NCBI GenBank assembly: GCA_905250115.1
Contig: CAJNOI010000177.1
Coordinates: 1 to 64,000 of the forward strand
Length of the DNA stretch: 64,000 nt
Direction of reading: 5' to 3'
From: Adineta steineri
Taxonomy: Eukaryota; Rotifera; Eurotatoria; Adinetida; Adinetidae
Part shown: one piece after another, positions 34,310 to 45,467 of the stretch
Layout of the letters: the number at the start of each line of letters is the position of its first letter
Position numbering within the stretch: the stretch's first letter is position 1
Program-made: the position numbers and the translations under genes
The notes under the pieces: generated by a model
Databases searched by the model: none
What the model saw: only the letters and a program-made list of their open reading frames with translations
What the model was told of the DNA's origin: nothing

Positions 34310-36067
34310 TCAAGAATTTTCTAAATTATGTTTAATACCATATTTTTCTCTTAATTGTCTCAATAATGAACGATTAAAAGAACAACTAATATTTTTACCA
34401 TTATCAGTATAACCTCCATCTTTCCATTGATTATATTCATGTACAAAATCTTCTACCCAAAATTCTAAACATATAAATTTTTTATGGGGTGATCTTGTTG
34501 TGACTGAAGTACAAAATTCTTTATCTTTTTCACACATTTCAACAAATAATTGTCCATCAGCTGCTAAATTTTCTCGTGGTTGAACTGGTAATGAAAATCC
34601 TTGTAAAATAAGTTGCCCTGCTTGTCTAATTAATTTTATAACTTCATCTTTTTTTATACCTTTAGGTCGTTCATTTATTGGATAATAAAGACCTTTAATA
34701 TATGGTGCACCACTTGTCATATGTTGTTCAAGATATGAAGTATATGCTCTTGGTGTATTTTCTGATGCCCATGGTCTTATACCTCCAAGATTAATTGAAA
34801 CTGATCCATCGGATAAAAATGTTTGATACATTTGACCAGTACCTGGTCCAGTTATATGAATATCCATGTTACGTAAAATTTTCAATTGAGCAATAAAATT
34901 ATTCTCAATTAATTCATATGTTGGCGATCGAGAATCACTTGATGTTGCATTAATTTGAGTTAAATTCATATTTTGTGCCTTAACTTGATTATAATAAAGA
35001 TATGAGACATGAATTAATGGCCATTCTAATTTACTTGTATTACTTTTAATTGTATTTATATAAAAATTAGTATAATTATTTATTTCATTAATTGCATCAT
35101 TGATTTCTTTTCGATCATTTTTTGTATAACGTTTATTATCAATAACATATGCTTGAAGAAGATCATGAGATGTTCGATATTCCGACGAAGACTTTTGTCG
35201 AATAACTGGATGGATAAAACCATGTTGTTGATACATTCGATCACGAAAAAGTCTTGAAGCATTTAATTCAACACCGCCAGGTAATTGTAAATTAGGTTGT
35301 GTACAACGTTGACAAAAAGTTCCACTACCCATAATAATTTCATCAAATACAAACCATCGTCCGTTTGAAAGTTTATTTAAAACACGTTGTTTAATAATTC
35401 CAAGACCACCAAAACGACTATAAACATCTTCACTCCAACATCCATTACATTCATCTATACCGGCAAGAATACGAAATGGATGAAGATGTCGAGGTGAAAA
35501 TCGAATTAATGCAACATAAGCTGAATAGAGCCCATCAAAAAGTGCATGACCAATATTATCATGCCATGGTTGACCAAAATATAGAGTAACATATGGAATT
35601 CTTCTTGGATTAGTTATATTACGAATAAATATTTCAAAATGAAAATATGAATCAAATTCACGTTTATTTAATACTATAGGCCATAGATTAAATGCATCTG
35701 TTCGAATATAATATTCAGGTATATAACTTCCTTTTACTGTTAAAATCGTAAATGTACTATCAATATAATATAGATTTTTAAACAAACATGATTGATTATA
35801 TAATGGACCGATACATTGAATTTTTGTTTCTAATATTTTATCAGAATATAAACTATATTTATTAGTTTCGTTTATTAATGGTTTTGTAGATATTGTAAAA
35901 TTTGGACTATTGATAATATTTGATATATATGAAGTTTGTATATTAATATTTTTTATTTTTACCATAAAATAGAGCATCACAATGATAGATACGATTGTAA
36001 TATAAATAAACTTTCGACGAGTAATTAGTGAATAGTTGAATAATTTTATTTGTTTTTTATTTAACAT
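34310..36067 (-). CDS. type II membrane glycosyltransferase, GT61-like
   Basis: A single exon encodes 585 residues. A short basic cytoplasmic tail and one signal-anchor span (about residues 18-36, IYITIVSIIVMLYFMVK) precede a large lumenal domain with several N-glycosylation sites. GT61-type landmarks are PWHDNIGHALFDGLYS near the middle and DIHITGPGTGQMYQTFL with the following GSVSINLGG toward the C-terminus, positions where the family has its conserved H and GxG loops. GT61 enzymes add xylose, arabinose or O-GlcNAc in the Golgi or ER. Donor and acceptor are not predictable. Paired cysteines suggest disulfides. It is intronless, unlike most neighbours, which may point to retroposition or acquisition. 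Confidence 0.65.
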   Translation of the reverse strand: MLNKKQIKLFNYSLITRRKFIYITIVSIIVMLYFMVKIKNINIQTSYISNIINSPNFTISTKPLINETNKYSLYSDKILETKIQCIGPLYNQSCLFKNLYYIDSTFTILTVKGSYIPEYYIRTDAFNLWPIVLNKREFDSYFHFEIFIRNITNPRRIPYVTLYFGQPWHDNIGHALFDGLYSAYVALIRFSPRHLHPFRILAGIDECNGCWSEDVYSRFGGLGIIKQRVLNKLSNGRWFVFDEIIMGSGTFCQRCTQPNLQLPGGVELNASRLFRDRMYQQHGFIHPVIRQKSSSEYRTSHDLLQAYVIDNKRYTKNDRKEINDAINEINNYTNFYINTIKSNTSKLEWPLIHVSYLYYNQVKAQNMNLTQINATSSDSRSPTYELIENNFIAQLKILRNMDIHITGPGTGQMYQTFLSDGSVSINLGGIRPWASENTPRAYTSYLEQHMTSGAPYIKGLYYPINERPKGIKKDEVIKLIRQAGQLILQGFSLPVQPRENLAADGQLFVEMCEKDKEFCTSVTTRSPHKKFICLEFWVEDFVHEYNQWKDGGYTDNGKNISCSFNRSLLRQLREKYGIKHNLENS

Positions 36068-37479
36068 TGTTGACGACAATCACAGAACTAAATTAATGGT
36101 CATAGAGACTTTTCACTAAAATGTAGTCCGTTAAATTCAGCATCGAATGATATATAGAACATCTTTTAGTTCTCGTGGAATAATGAAAACGTTAATTAAA
36201 TACTAAAAGTATGCTAAATTTTTTTCCATTGGAGAACATGTTGTTCTGTAATAAAAAGTTAAAGACTTCTAATAAGTTGTCCTGGACAAGAAATAAAAAT
36301 AAAAAAGTGTGCTTAACTTTTCTCATTCACTTTACACGACTCAGGACATATTTACATATCTATAGTGTGAGGATGCAGAAAGATTAATATAGCCAATAAT
36401 TTTCTATTCAGTTTATAGATCTTTAGGAAAATAGATATTTGATGAAATAATTTTGCATGAATGAGAAATTAAATTACCTATTTCAATTTACTCTACAAAG
36501 AATTATAGTGAGATCTATAAAAAAAAAAAGTATGATAAAAAACAATTCTGAGTAACTATAACATTGAAGTAAATAAGTCTATATTACTGGCAGATTCTCT
36601 GTAACTTAATATGTCAAATATTGATATAGAAAAATTTATTAAGCGCAAACACGTCCTTCTCGATCGTAAATGAAGAAAGTCTAGTTAATATTTAATGACA
36701 AGCATCAAAATGGCGCCGACGTGAATTTTTATTGAGTTTTGTTCCTTTTTTTTCCTGTTTTTCTTATTACGGCAATTAACACGAGAAGAAGGTTAATTTG
36801 TTAGATTGTAGAACAATAAATCAAGTTTTATAAAAAACAAATCATATTTGATCTATTATTTCTTTTTATCTACAACAAAAACTAGTGTCGACAGAATTAT
36901 TTATCTGTGTTTTCTATACTATTACATAATACATTTTTACCTGTTAATTCTATTATGCTGTTAATATCTGTATATGAAGATGCAGGTATATGATTTTTCA
37001 ATACTAAAACTTGAACAGTTATGGAGAAATTTTTTCTCATGATCGGACAGATCTCTATAAATATATATATATATATACATATACTCTGAATTTTTTAACA
37101 GGCTCTTGTTATAGTGAAACAAGAGACACATAGGTAAGAAATAATTATAAAATCAATAAAAAAAAGTATAGAAGAATTAAAAAAAACATATTATATGTTA
37201 GAATATCGAATGACGAAGATAAATAAGTCTTTTTTTCTACACTTCATATTCTAACATACGTTTATACGTTGTGATACAACACACCGAATAGTGTACATTT
37301 TATTCTCAATAAAAAGCAGATGCAAAACAAATTTAATCAAATTAACGTACTGAAACTAGTTTTTGGATAAATAAAATAATCTATTAAATGAAAACTAGCG
37401 CTTTCGACTCTTTCAGGAGTCATCAACAGTAGTAGCGGCAATTGATATTTTCAATACAACAACTAGTTTCACTTAGGTA

Positions 37480-37590
37480 TATGACAACACTAATATTGCC
37501 AATACTAATACTCATCAATACCAATACCCATCAATACCAATATTAATACCGACACCTACCAATATCAATATCAATACTGTATTGGTATTG
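37480..37590. repeat. degenerate CAATACC/TCAATA microsatellite
   Basis: Repeated ATCAATACCAATA-like hexamer and dodecamer units with drift. Low-complexity sequence between two copies of an ACTAGTTTCAC motif. Confidence 0.7.
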
Positions 37591-38396
37591 CTACATGCCT
37601 AGTTTCACTAAATTAATACAGATTTGTACTCATAGGTTATTTTCAGTATTGAATAATGAATAGTTCATTAATATTATCTTTTCTGAAAAGTACATTTCTT
37701 ATACAATAGTCAATCAACTTTGCATCAACAAGAGTAAATAATTAGTATTAAAGAGTATTTATATAAAAGTAAATATTTTCTGTTGATTATGGTCTTTGCC
37801 TTTGATTTAAATTAAGTGAGATTGAACGAAGATGTAGATACTGATTCCTCTTAAAAGAAAAAATCTACAAACAAAAATTACTTTATTTCTGTGCGGAACA
37901 GCATTTTTTCTAATTATGTAGTATATTAATATATATCATTTGTGTTCGTTGATGGATGAACTCTGTCTAAGACACACAACTCTTTTGATGAAGAATTTTT
38001 TTTCTATTTTTCTATTTGATATATTTATAAAAATTCTTTTAACTGGAAATATTTTGAGGAAATATATTTTCTTTTACTAAGAAGATTATAAAAAATACAG
38101 GTAAAAGAAATTATTCAGTCGCAATAATAATAATTATTTAATTTAAGATTAAAAAGATAATAAACCATCTTTCACACCAATAGATAGAAGGAATACTTAT
38201 TTTTGTTAACAATATTTTTAAGTTGATGGATTAACAATATTTTTCATTAGTTTACTTCCATATGAATAATTCATTTTCCAATATGACATAAGAGGTATGA
38301 TATCTTAATAAAAATTTCTATTTAATAACAATGAATTGAAATAAAAACATAATAATGTTTAAAATATTTTGACAGTAATATTATAACCCTTCGAAG

Positions 38397-38628
38397 ACGG
38401 CGACACATGCATACGTCGCTCGACTTGATATAATTGAGATTCTTCAATGTGAAAGATCTGTCTGTTACTCTGTCTTATACTACTATGGGCTTCTAGAACG
38501 TCTTATACAAAGACTCGTAATACATCTCGAAAGTTTAGATGAACTTAATTAAAAACTAAAAATAAATTTTTCCAAGAGATTTTTCCTCGAGCTATTCCGT
38601 TTCAAAAAATAATTCAATCCTCAAAGGG
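38397..38628. mobile_element. piggyBac-like MITE, degenerate
   Basis: The 232-bp block has inverted ends CCCTTCGAAGA and (reversed) CCCTTTGAGGA. TTAA lies at the right flank, and the left flank is ATAA, one change from TTAA. CCCT termini and TTAA targets are typical of piggyBac elements. It has no coding capacity. Confidence 0.55.
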
Positions 38629-39091
38629 TTAAATTCTTCTCAGCATAATACAAGTACTTATCATCACTATATAACATATTCGTGGATAGATAGAAATTTC
38701 TTTATTATAAGAATCTTCTCTTTACATTTGATCTTAATAGATGTGCATTGATACATGCTTAGCAAGTATTATTACAGATTGGTAATCCATCTATGATGTA
38801 AATACTTATAATGACTGAATACTCATAAATAGAAATGCATTGAAACCTAGTATGAAGAACGGTATAGAGAGAAATCGAGTACATAAAAACACCTATTAGA
38901 TCTGAAATGATATATCTTCAAAAGACTATTACGGTGATGATAAGTATAATATCATATTAAATTAGTTTTTTTAATCATAATCTTAATATTACTGTTGTAT
39001 CTTATAAGTTTTGTCAATAATGAGGACATACAATTCGTGGCATGCTTGTTTTTGTAGATACTATTTTTAATTCCTAGTTTTTACAATTCTA

Positions 39092-40084
39092 ATGTCATCT
39101 TCATCATCAGATATCATATTTATCACGAATTTAAAAAATATTCTTTCTCAATTAAATTTTTATTTTGGTTTATTTATCTTTATATTTGGTATTGTTGGTA
39201 ATACTTTGAATATTTTAATATTATCTCAACGAACTCTTCGTTCAAATTCATGTGTCATTATCTTTCTAGCATCTTCAACAGCAGGCATCATTGCAATTTT
39301 ATCGGGTCTTACATCTCGTGTTATATCAGGTGTTACTGTAGATTTATCAGCAACAATTAGTTGGATTTGTAAATTACGTGGTTTTATCTTATATACATCA
39401 CGAGCAGTTACCTTTTGGTTAATTATGTTGGCTGCTATTGATCGATGGCTTTTATCATGTAGAGATGCTCATCGTCGTAATATGAGTTCAAAATCAAATT
39501 CATTTCGTGGTATAATTATTATAACAATACTATCAATTCTTATACATTCTCAACTTTTCTATTGTTTAGAAGCTAATCTTATTAATACACCATTAAAATG
39601 TTATACAAAAAATATTGAATGTCGTTTAATGAATGATTTAACATTTGCAATAATTGTAATACTTTTACCTTTAATATTAATTTTAATATTTGGTTGGATG
39701 ACAATATTAAATACACGTTCAACTAGAAATCGTGTTGATCCTATGACTATTATTAATCAACCAATAAAAATAAGTACGACTAAAAAGCGATCTAAGAAAA
39801 CAGATCAGCGTTTACTTATCATGCTTTTTGTACAAGTTATTTTTCTTGCCTTATTCACACTACCACTTGCATTACAAAAGCTTTATGCAACATTTACTTT
39901 GAACATTCCTAAATCAACATTACAAATGACTATTGAAGATTTTATATATCAAATTGCTTTGATGTGTACATATTTTGCAACTGCAATGCCATTTTATATT
40001 AATACTCTTAGTGGTGGATATGTTTTCAGAAAAGCAATGTATACTTTGAAAAACTCAATTATTCAAATAGTCATTTGTAAATAA
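39092..40084 (+). CDS. rhodopsin-like (class A) GPCR, peptide-receptor type
   Basis: An intronless frame of 330 residues has seven hydrophobic spans. TM1 has the GNTLN motif (GIVGNTLNILILSQR). A cysteine at the top of TM3 (WICKLRGF) can pair with ECL2 cysteines. The TM3 end is AAIDRWLLS, a DRW variant of DRY. TM6 (MLFVQVIFLALFTLPLAL) is followed by TM7, where the usual NPxxY is replaced by INTLSGGYVF. The overall look is that of the expanded FMRFamide-like receptors of rotifers and other spiralians. The ligand cannot be assigned. A truncated relative lies at 28604-28840. Confidence 0.85.
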   Translation: MSSSSSDIIFITNLKNILSQLNFYFGLFIFIFGIVGNTLNILILSQRTLRSNSCVIIFLASSTAGIIAILSGLTSRVISGVTVDLSATISWICKLRGFILYTSRAVTFWLIMLAAIDRWLLSCRDAHRRNMSSKSNSFRGIIIITILSILIHSQLFYCLEANLINTPLKCYTKNIECRLMNDLTFAIIVILLPLILILIFGWMTILNTRSTRNRVDPMTIINQPIKISTTKKRSKKTDQRLLIMLFVQVIFLALFTLPLALQKLYATFTLNIPKSTLQMTIEDFIYQIALMCTYFATAMPFYINTLSGGYVFRKAMYTLKNSIIQIVICK

Positions 40085-40670
40085 TTATTATTGTTGTAGA
40101 AAAAAAATTAATTGTATTTATATGAATTATTTCAGCTAATATGTCGTCTTCTTTTAGATGGAAACTGTCACTTCATTCAATTAACTTTCGATATTTTAAT
40201 AAATATTCTCAGACTAAAATTCTATATATTCTTTGTCATTTATTCTCATAAACTTAAGGTTCATAGATTGCGATTCGATAACGATTTACTTCTTACACGT
40301 GAATATTACGATTACATTAATACTTATAAAAATCTGTTGAGAACAATACGATCTTGAAGATCTACTATTGAATGTATACCTTCACGGGATGTGGGTGAGT
40401 GTTCATCCTTTCTTTATTTAAACCCATATACATCTATCACACCCTCAAAAGTTTAAATATACTGAACGTTCACAAAAAAACTGGAAGTTAACGTTTTGCT
40501 TTATAATCAAAATAACACAATACAAAAAAAAAATCATTCATTACATTGTAAGACTGAGTTCATCATCAAAATAAATATATGGTTGAGTATAAGAACGACA
40601 ATAGATACTCGAGAGTATACCATATAATCGAAAATGTACAACAGTTAACTATGCTTTTTCTTTTCAAAAT
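40085..40670. other. spacer with one hairpin
   Basis: Contains the GT-rich hairpin 40386-40447. An 81-codon frame at 40112 lacks coding features. Confidence 0.4.
40386..40447. repeat. TTGAG/TGTGGG-type hairpin
   Basis: Opens GGGATGTGGGTGAG and closes TATCACACCCTCAA; same arm style as the other hairpins. Confidence 0.5.
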
Positions 40671-41126
40671 TTAGTAATTTTGAAAAGCAGGCACATTTCG
40701 TCTTAGATCACCTTTAGCATCAATGAATAATATTTGAAAGAGAATGAACAGTGAGTATCGATCAACGCTAACAAAATGTTTATTGAAATTATTGATTGTT
40801 TCATTATCTATTTGTAATTCTTCAATTTCTAATTTTAATCGTTGATAAAATTGTCGTAATGTATCTGGTTGTTTGAGACCCAATATTTGAAGACTAACAG
40901 CCATGTCCGAAAAAAAATTAAAATCATTAATATAACCATCATAACATGTTACTATCGTTTCAATTTTTGATATGATTGTATTACGACCTTGTACTGGCGC
41001 ATATGATATAATATTCAGTTTTTTCACTGGTAACAATTCATCATGAGTGTGTGAATATCGAATATGAGGAAAGCGAAGTAATTGATTGTTTATGAATAAA
41101 ATTAAACGACAGTAATTTAGTTTCAT
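40671..41126 (-). CDS. hypothetical protein, possible 3' exon
   Basis: An open frame of about 151 codons from ATG 41126 (the frame extends to 41150 without an ATG). The product is soluble and helical with leucine-rich spacing (VSLQILGLKQPDTLRQF, RYSLFILFQILFID) reminiscent of the C-terminal part of local F-box/LRR proteins. No F-box is present. It may be the last exon of a gene whose upstream part is decayed; no good upstream exon was found. Confidence 0.4.
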   Translation of the reverse strand: MKLNYCRLILFINNQLLRFPHIRYSHTHDELLPVKKLNIISYAPVQGRNTIISKIETIVTCYDGYINDFNFFSDMAVSLQILGLKQPDTLRQFYQRLKLEIEELQIDNETINNFNKHFVSVDRYSLFILFQILFIDAKGDLRRNVPAFQNY

Positions 41127-42070
41127 TAATTCATCTACAACAAGAGTCACTATCCGAAAATACCTTTTTTTTTACCGAAAAAATTAGTATGAGATATTTG
41201 ATATGGATACAAAGCGTATTCAACCTTGAAAAAATGCCTACAATAGGTGAAAAAAGCTGTCTCATCTAAAACTGCATGAGAATGTATTTTTTTTTATAAG
41301 AGAGATTTCTAAAGATTAGTAAAAAATCATTTTACTATCTAGTATCCATATTCCTAAAAACGATAGTTCACATTAGCTAAGCAGAAAGCAGAGCAATTGT
41401 CTTGATTAAGATGTTAAAAGAAAAACGTTTGATGGCTATAAACATAAAGTGATAAAAGAAAAGAAGTATTGAAACAATTTATCTGTCAAAAATAATCATT
41501 ATCGATAACATAGATATCTTTTCTTTCATACTGCTGATTGAATAAGAACTCATGCAATATCTCTGAGGATAAATAGATGTCGTATGAGTCTGTAGGTGGT
41601 GAAAGATGAAGGCTGAGCAAGACTTAATTATTATCAGATTAACTCAGTTAGAGCAATTTTTTCCACTTTTGATATATAATAATCATTTTGTATGGGTTAG
41701 AGAACCTCATCGGGGCGTCTTAGATGAATCAAATACTCTCATACATATCTACCCTGTTTGATAGAAGTTGCTGTTATTAGTAAAGAATATAAATACTAAA
41801 GCAAATACGTCCTTTTCTTTGATGTCTATTGGCTTTAAATATTACAGTATTCATCGCCATCAACTATCAAGGTATATAATGTAAGTAGAAACTATAGCTT
41901 GTGACAACACTCAACAGAAAGAGAAAAACAAAATTGATATAGGAGTAAATACAAGATATCAAGTAACGTAGAAACGAGAGAAATAATATATCGCATACAG
42001 ATCCTATATAAGGGCGCATCAAATGTACTTTTATTCATAATCTGGCTAAAAGAAAGTTCACGTCTGAAAC
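41127..42070. other. intergenic upstream of hydrolase gene A
   Basis: AT-rich spacer ending in the TATA promoter of gene A at 42005-42012. Nothing else is recognised. Confidence 0.4.
42005..42012 (+). promoter_or_regulatory. TATA box of hydrolase gene A
   Basis: TATATAAG lies 59 bp before the ATG. The stretch from here to the ATG aligns with the region upstream of paralog C (CAAATGTACTTT against CAAATGCACTTT), so the promoter is conserved between copies. Confidence 0.65.
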
Positions 42071-42634
42071 ATGACTTTTTTTTTATATACAATAATCATT
42101 CTAGTATTGCATAGCTCAGGTAAACGATTTCGAAAGTTATTGTACATCATCGTTTCATTTTATTCTTCTTATATATAGCTACTGCACAGAACACTGCCTA
42201 TCCATTGGGAACAGTGCATAGCGCAGGCAGTAGCGACTTAAATGTTTATGATGTTGTCGGTAATAATGGAGCTACAATAAATAACAACGTTGCTATGATC
42301 GTTCTCTACGATATACGTGGTTTCANNNNNNNNNNCAGATGCAAATGTACTTCAGGTTCCAATGTTGTTTATTCGAGCAGGAAATGATCCATCATTCGAT
42401 AATATAACAGCAGTTCTGAATCAAAAACCATTTGGTAAAAGATGTGAATACAAAGTATATCAGAATATGACACATGGGTTTGTTAGTGCTGGAGCTAATT
42501 ATTCAAATCCAGTAAATGTAGCCGCAATCGATGATGTACATCAGACATTGCGAACATATTTGAGCAAGACAGTGGGTAATGGCTCTGAAACCATTAAAGC
42601 ATCATTTTTTTCACTTTATTCTTTTTATATATAG
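42071..42634 (+). CDS. dienelactone-hydrolase-like gene A, interrupted by gap
   Basis: Exon 1 (42071-42119) encodes a signal peptide (TFFLYTIIILVLHSS). Exon 2 starts at 42179 with NTAYPLGTVHSAGSSDL and reaches IVLYDIRGF at the 10-N gap (42326-42335). Sequence resumes with DANVLQVPMLFIRAGNDPSF and runs to the C-terminus. Compared with gene B, about 355 bp are missing, including the intron and the catalytic GFCWGG, so the gap is larger than shown. The Asp (AGNDPSF) and His (THGF) of the Cys-His-Asp triad are present. The end is odd: after GSETIKASF the frame runs into intron-like sequence and stops at its TAG acceptor. Confidence 0.75.
42326..42335. other. assembly gap (10 N) inside gene A
   Basis: Alignment with gene B implies that roughly 355 bp are absent, so the N count is nominal. 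Confidence 0.9.
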
Positions 42635-43447
42635 CTTCTACCTATCCATTTGGAACAGTCCACAGCATAGCTGGCAGTGATTTAAAAGTCTACGATGTCG
42701 TCGGTAATAATGGAGCGACAACAAATAACAACGTTGCTATGATCGTTCTCTACGATATACGTGGTTTCAATGTCACAAACACACGATTGTTTTGTGAGCG
42801 TCTCGCATATGAATATAAGATTCGTGTGTTGATGCCTGACTTCTTCAGAGGTAAGTTCACAAAAACAACATAGCAGATTTTTATCTTTCTTAAGAATTCC
42901 AGATCAGCCAACAGCAAATGCAACTTGGCCACGTGTCGAACAAGATTTACTAACTGTCAACACCTATCTTCAATCACAAAAGTATACGACAATCGGCCTC
43001 ATCGGTTTTTGCTGGGGTGGTCTGCGAGCATTGAAAGCATGTGGTAATGGTAATAATGTCTCGTGGACCAATACACCATTCTTCACTGGTATTAGTATTC
43101 ATGGTTCAGGACTTAATGTAGCAGATGCAGATGTACTTCAGGTTCCAATGTTGTTTATTCGAGCAGGAAATGATCCATCATTCGATAATATAACAGCAGT
43201 TCTGAATCAAAAACCATTTGGTAATAAATGTGAATACGAAGTATATCAGAATATGACACATGGTTTTGTTAGTGCTGGAGCTAATTACTTGAATCCAGAA
43301 AATGTAGCTGCAATCGATGATGTACATGGAAAATTACGAGCATATCTGAGCAAGATAGTTGGTAATGGCTCTGAAAACATAAAAGCATCATTTATAACAA
43401 TCGTGTTTTTTGCTTTCTTTGTGAAAAAGTTTTCAGCTTTTTTCTAG
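42635..43447 (+). pseudogene. dienelactone-hydrolase-like gene B, lacks exon 1
   Basis: Exons 42635-42850 and 42903-43447 code for an intact hydrolase body: TYPFGTVHSIAGSDLKVYD, the VLYDIRGFN strand, nucleophile GLIGFCWGG, Asp in AGNDPSF and His in NMTHGFVSAG, the full Cys-Asp-His triad of the family. The first exon with signal peptide and the promoter are absent. Instead, the 3' half of intron 1 is joined directly to the end of gene A. No start codon is available, so B is probably not expressed alone, unless it is read as part of a transcript from A. The C-terminal tail (ASFITIVFFAFFVKKF) is hydrophobic. Confidence 0.75.
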
Positions 43448-44602
43448 TACGCAGAGGTTAACATTTTACTTAATAAATAGCTGACGTAATTTGATTGAGG
43501 TAGATGTGGATGTAGGTGTGATTAGATACTTTTTCTCATGCATCATTCACACTCATATCCTCTTCATTATTTCCTGTTTCGAACAAGTTCTATTTCATGG
43601 AGTTAGATTTGCATTAGAGTGAGCTTTTAGCTCGACGAAGTAGAGTGAAAAAAATATGTTGGGATTTACAGTTACATTTGTAAAAGAGCTTTTAAAAAAA
43701 CTAATGAATTTAGATAGAATTGAATTCAGGTACAACGCAAGTCCCTCGTCTTTGAAACATGTAGAGTGCTGAAAAAGAGAGAGTTTGTGGACGTATAGTC
43801 GTTGAACTTTCATGAGCTTCTATAAGATCTCATGCAACTTTTTGAATTACCTTGGAATCTTATACAAGCTTCTCAAAGCTTGTCAAACTCAATAGAAATA
43901 TACCAGACGTTCTACTACTTTGGCGGCTTCTGGAAGTCTGGATAAATCTTCTGAGACTTTTATAGAGACGAAATCGGACTTAATAATCCGAATGTTGATA
44001 TTCGTTCCTTAACTAAAGGAGGCACGCTGTGAAGCCTATGAAAAGTTACACGTTATATCTCCCGATTCTCCCTAAAAATGTACAACTATACCTCTAGGCA
44101 GTTCTGAAGAAATACCGTCAGATGGTTTGCAAGAAGTTTAATGTATCATCCCTAAATAATCCTCGGAAAGTCACAGGTTTAAACTATTTCGTTAGTCTTT
44201 GCATTAAGATTACCATGAGCTCAAACGCAATCCCAAACTCTCATACTGTTTGGGTTTATGTTTGTGTTTAGTTCATGCCTGTCTACAATAATCCACATCT
44301 ACCATATTTCACACTCGCGCACGCATTTACCTTCTATTAACTTCTGTTGAGTTCTATTTCTGAGACCCACTGCGGAACAAATACATACACATTTTCTTCT
44401 GAAGGTCGGTTAAAGTTTAGAGGGGGATTGAATGTAAATGTAATACTTTGACAAACATCAATAATCACACATTCACCTCACACTCACACGTACATCTACT
44501 TCAATCAAATTGCAGCGCTTGTTTATTAAGTGAAATTTAGACTTTTGTTTGCTACAACAAGACTGAGAAACTCGTCTCAAACAAAACAAAAAAATGAGAT
44601 TC
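43448..44602. other. spacer between convergent hydrolase genes
   Basis: Contains a GT-rich palindrome (43495-43568) and a second weaker one (about 44405-44515, arms GATTGAATGTAAATG and CATCTACTTCAATC). No gene recognised. Confidence 0.45.
43495..43568. repeat. TTGAG/TGTGGG-type hairpin
   Basis: Left arm TTGAGGTAGATGTGGATG; right arm CACACTCATATCCTCTTC. Imperfect palindrome of the dispersed family. Confidence 0.45.
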
Positions 44603-45467
44603 TTAGAGTCGCCAAGCCAATATCATGGTCAAATATTTTTGCAAAGTATGATGCACATCATCGATTGCAGCCACATTTGCCGGATTTGAATAATTAGCAC
44701 CAGCACTAACAAAACCATGTGTCATATTCTCATACACTTTATATTCACATTTACTACCAAACGATTTTTGATCCAGAACTGCTGTTATATTATCTAGCGA
44801 TGGATCAGTCCCTGCTCGAATAAACAACATTGGAACCTGAAGTACATTTGCATCTGGCACATTAAGTTGTGAACCATGAATACTAATACCAGTGAAGAAT
44901 GGTGTATTGGTCCACGACACGTTATTTCCATTACCACATGCTTTCATTGCTCGAAGACCACCCCAGCAAAACCCGATCAGACCGATTTTCGTATACTTTT
45001 GTGATTGAAGATAGGTGTTGACAGTTAGTAAATCTTGTTCAACGCGTGGCCAAGTTGCATTTGCTGTTGGCTGATCTGTAATTTTTAACGAAGATAAAAA
45101 TCTGCTATGTTGTTTTTGTGAACTTACCTCTGAAGAAGTCTGGCATCAATACCCGAGTCTTGTATTCATATGCAAGACGCTCACAAAACAATCGCGTGTT
45201 TGTGACATTGAAGCCATATATATCATAGAGAACGATGACAGCAAGATTGTTCTTTGTTTTCATTTCATGATCACCGACGACATCATAGACTTTTAAATCA
45301 CTGCCACTTATGCTGTGGACTGTTCCCAATGGATAGGTAGAAGAGTTATGCGCAGCAGCTATATATAAAAAGAATAAAGTGAAAAAAATGATGTACAATA
45401 ACTTTCGAATTCATTTACCTGAGCTATGCAATACTAAAACGATTATAGCATATAGAATAAGCGCCAT
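44603..45467 (-). CDS. secreted dienelactone-hydrolase-like protein, gene C (intact)
   Basis: Three exons (45419-45467, 45128-45358, 44603-45075) give 250 residues. A signal peptide (ALILYAIIVLVLHSS) leads into the alpha/beta hydrolase: VIVLYDIYGFNVTNTRLF, RVLMPDFFR, the nucleophile elbow GLIGFCWGGLRAM, Asp in RAGTDPSL and His in YENMTHGFV. This is the complete Cys-Asp-His triad of dienelactone hydrolases, enzymes that open lactone rings in aromatic breakdown in microbes; animal relatives act as general esterases. Substrate unknown. Gene C is convergent with A and B and shares their promoter, exon-1 size (49 bp) and intron positions. Confidence 0.88.

Larger units (their letters stand above)
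36068..39091. other. 3-kb intergenic region with small repeats
   Basis: Holds a 64-bp inverted repeat (about 37194-37257, TATGTTAGAATAT against its complement), an AATACC-like short tandem stretch (about 37480-37590), and a piggyBac-like MITE at 38397-38628. No gene is recognised. Confidence 0.45.

Noticed and set aside
37480..37590. Regular repeats considered as a CRISPR-like array
   Set aside because: Units are 6-12 bp with drift and no unique spacers, and the genome is eukaryotic.
40112..40357. 81-codon frame after the receptor gene
   Set aside because: No ATG context, no domain and no coding composition; likely chance.
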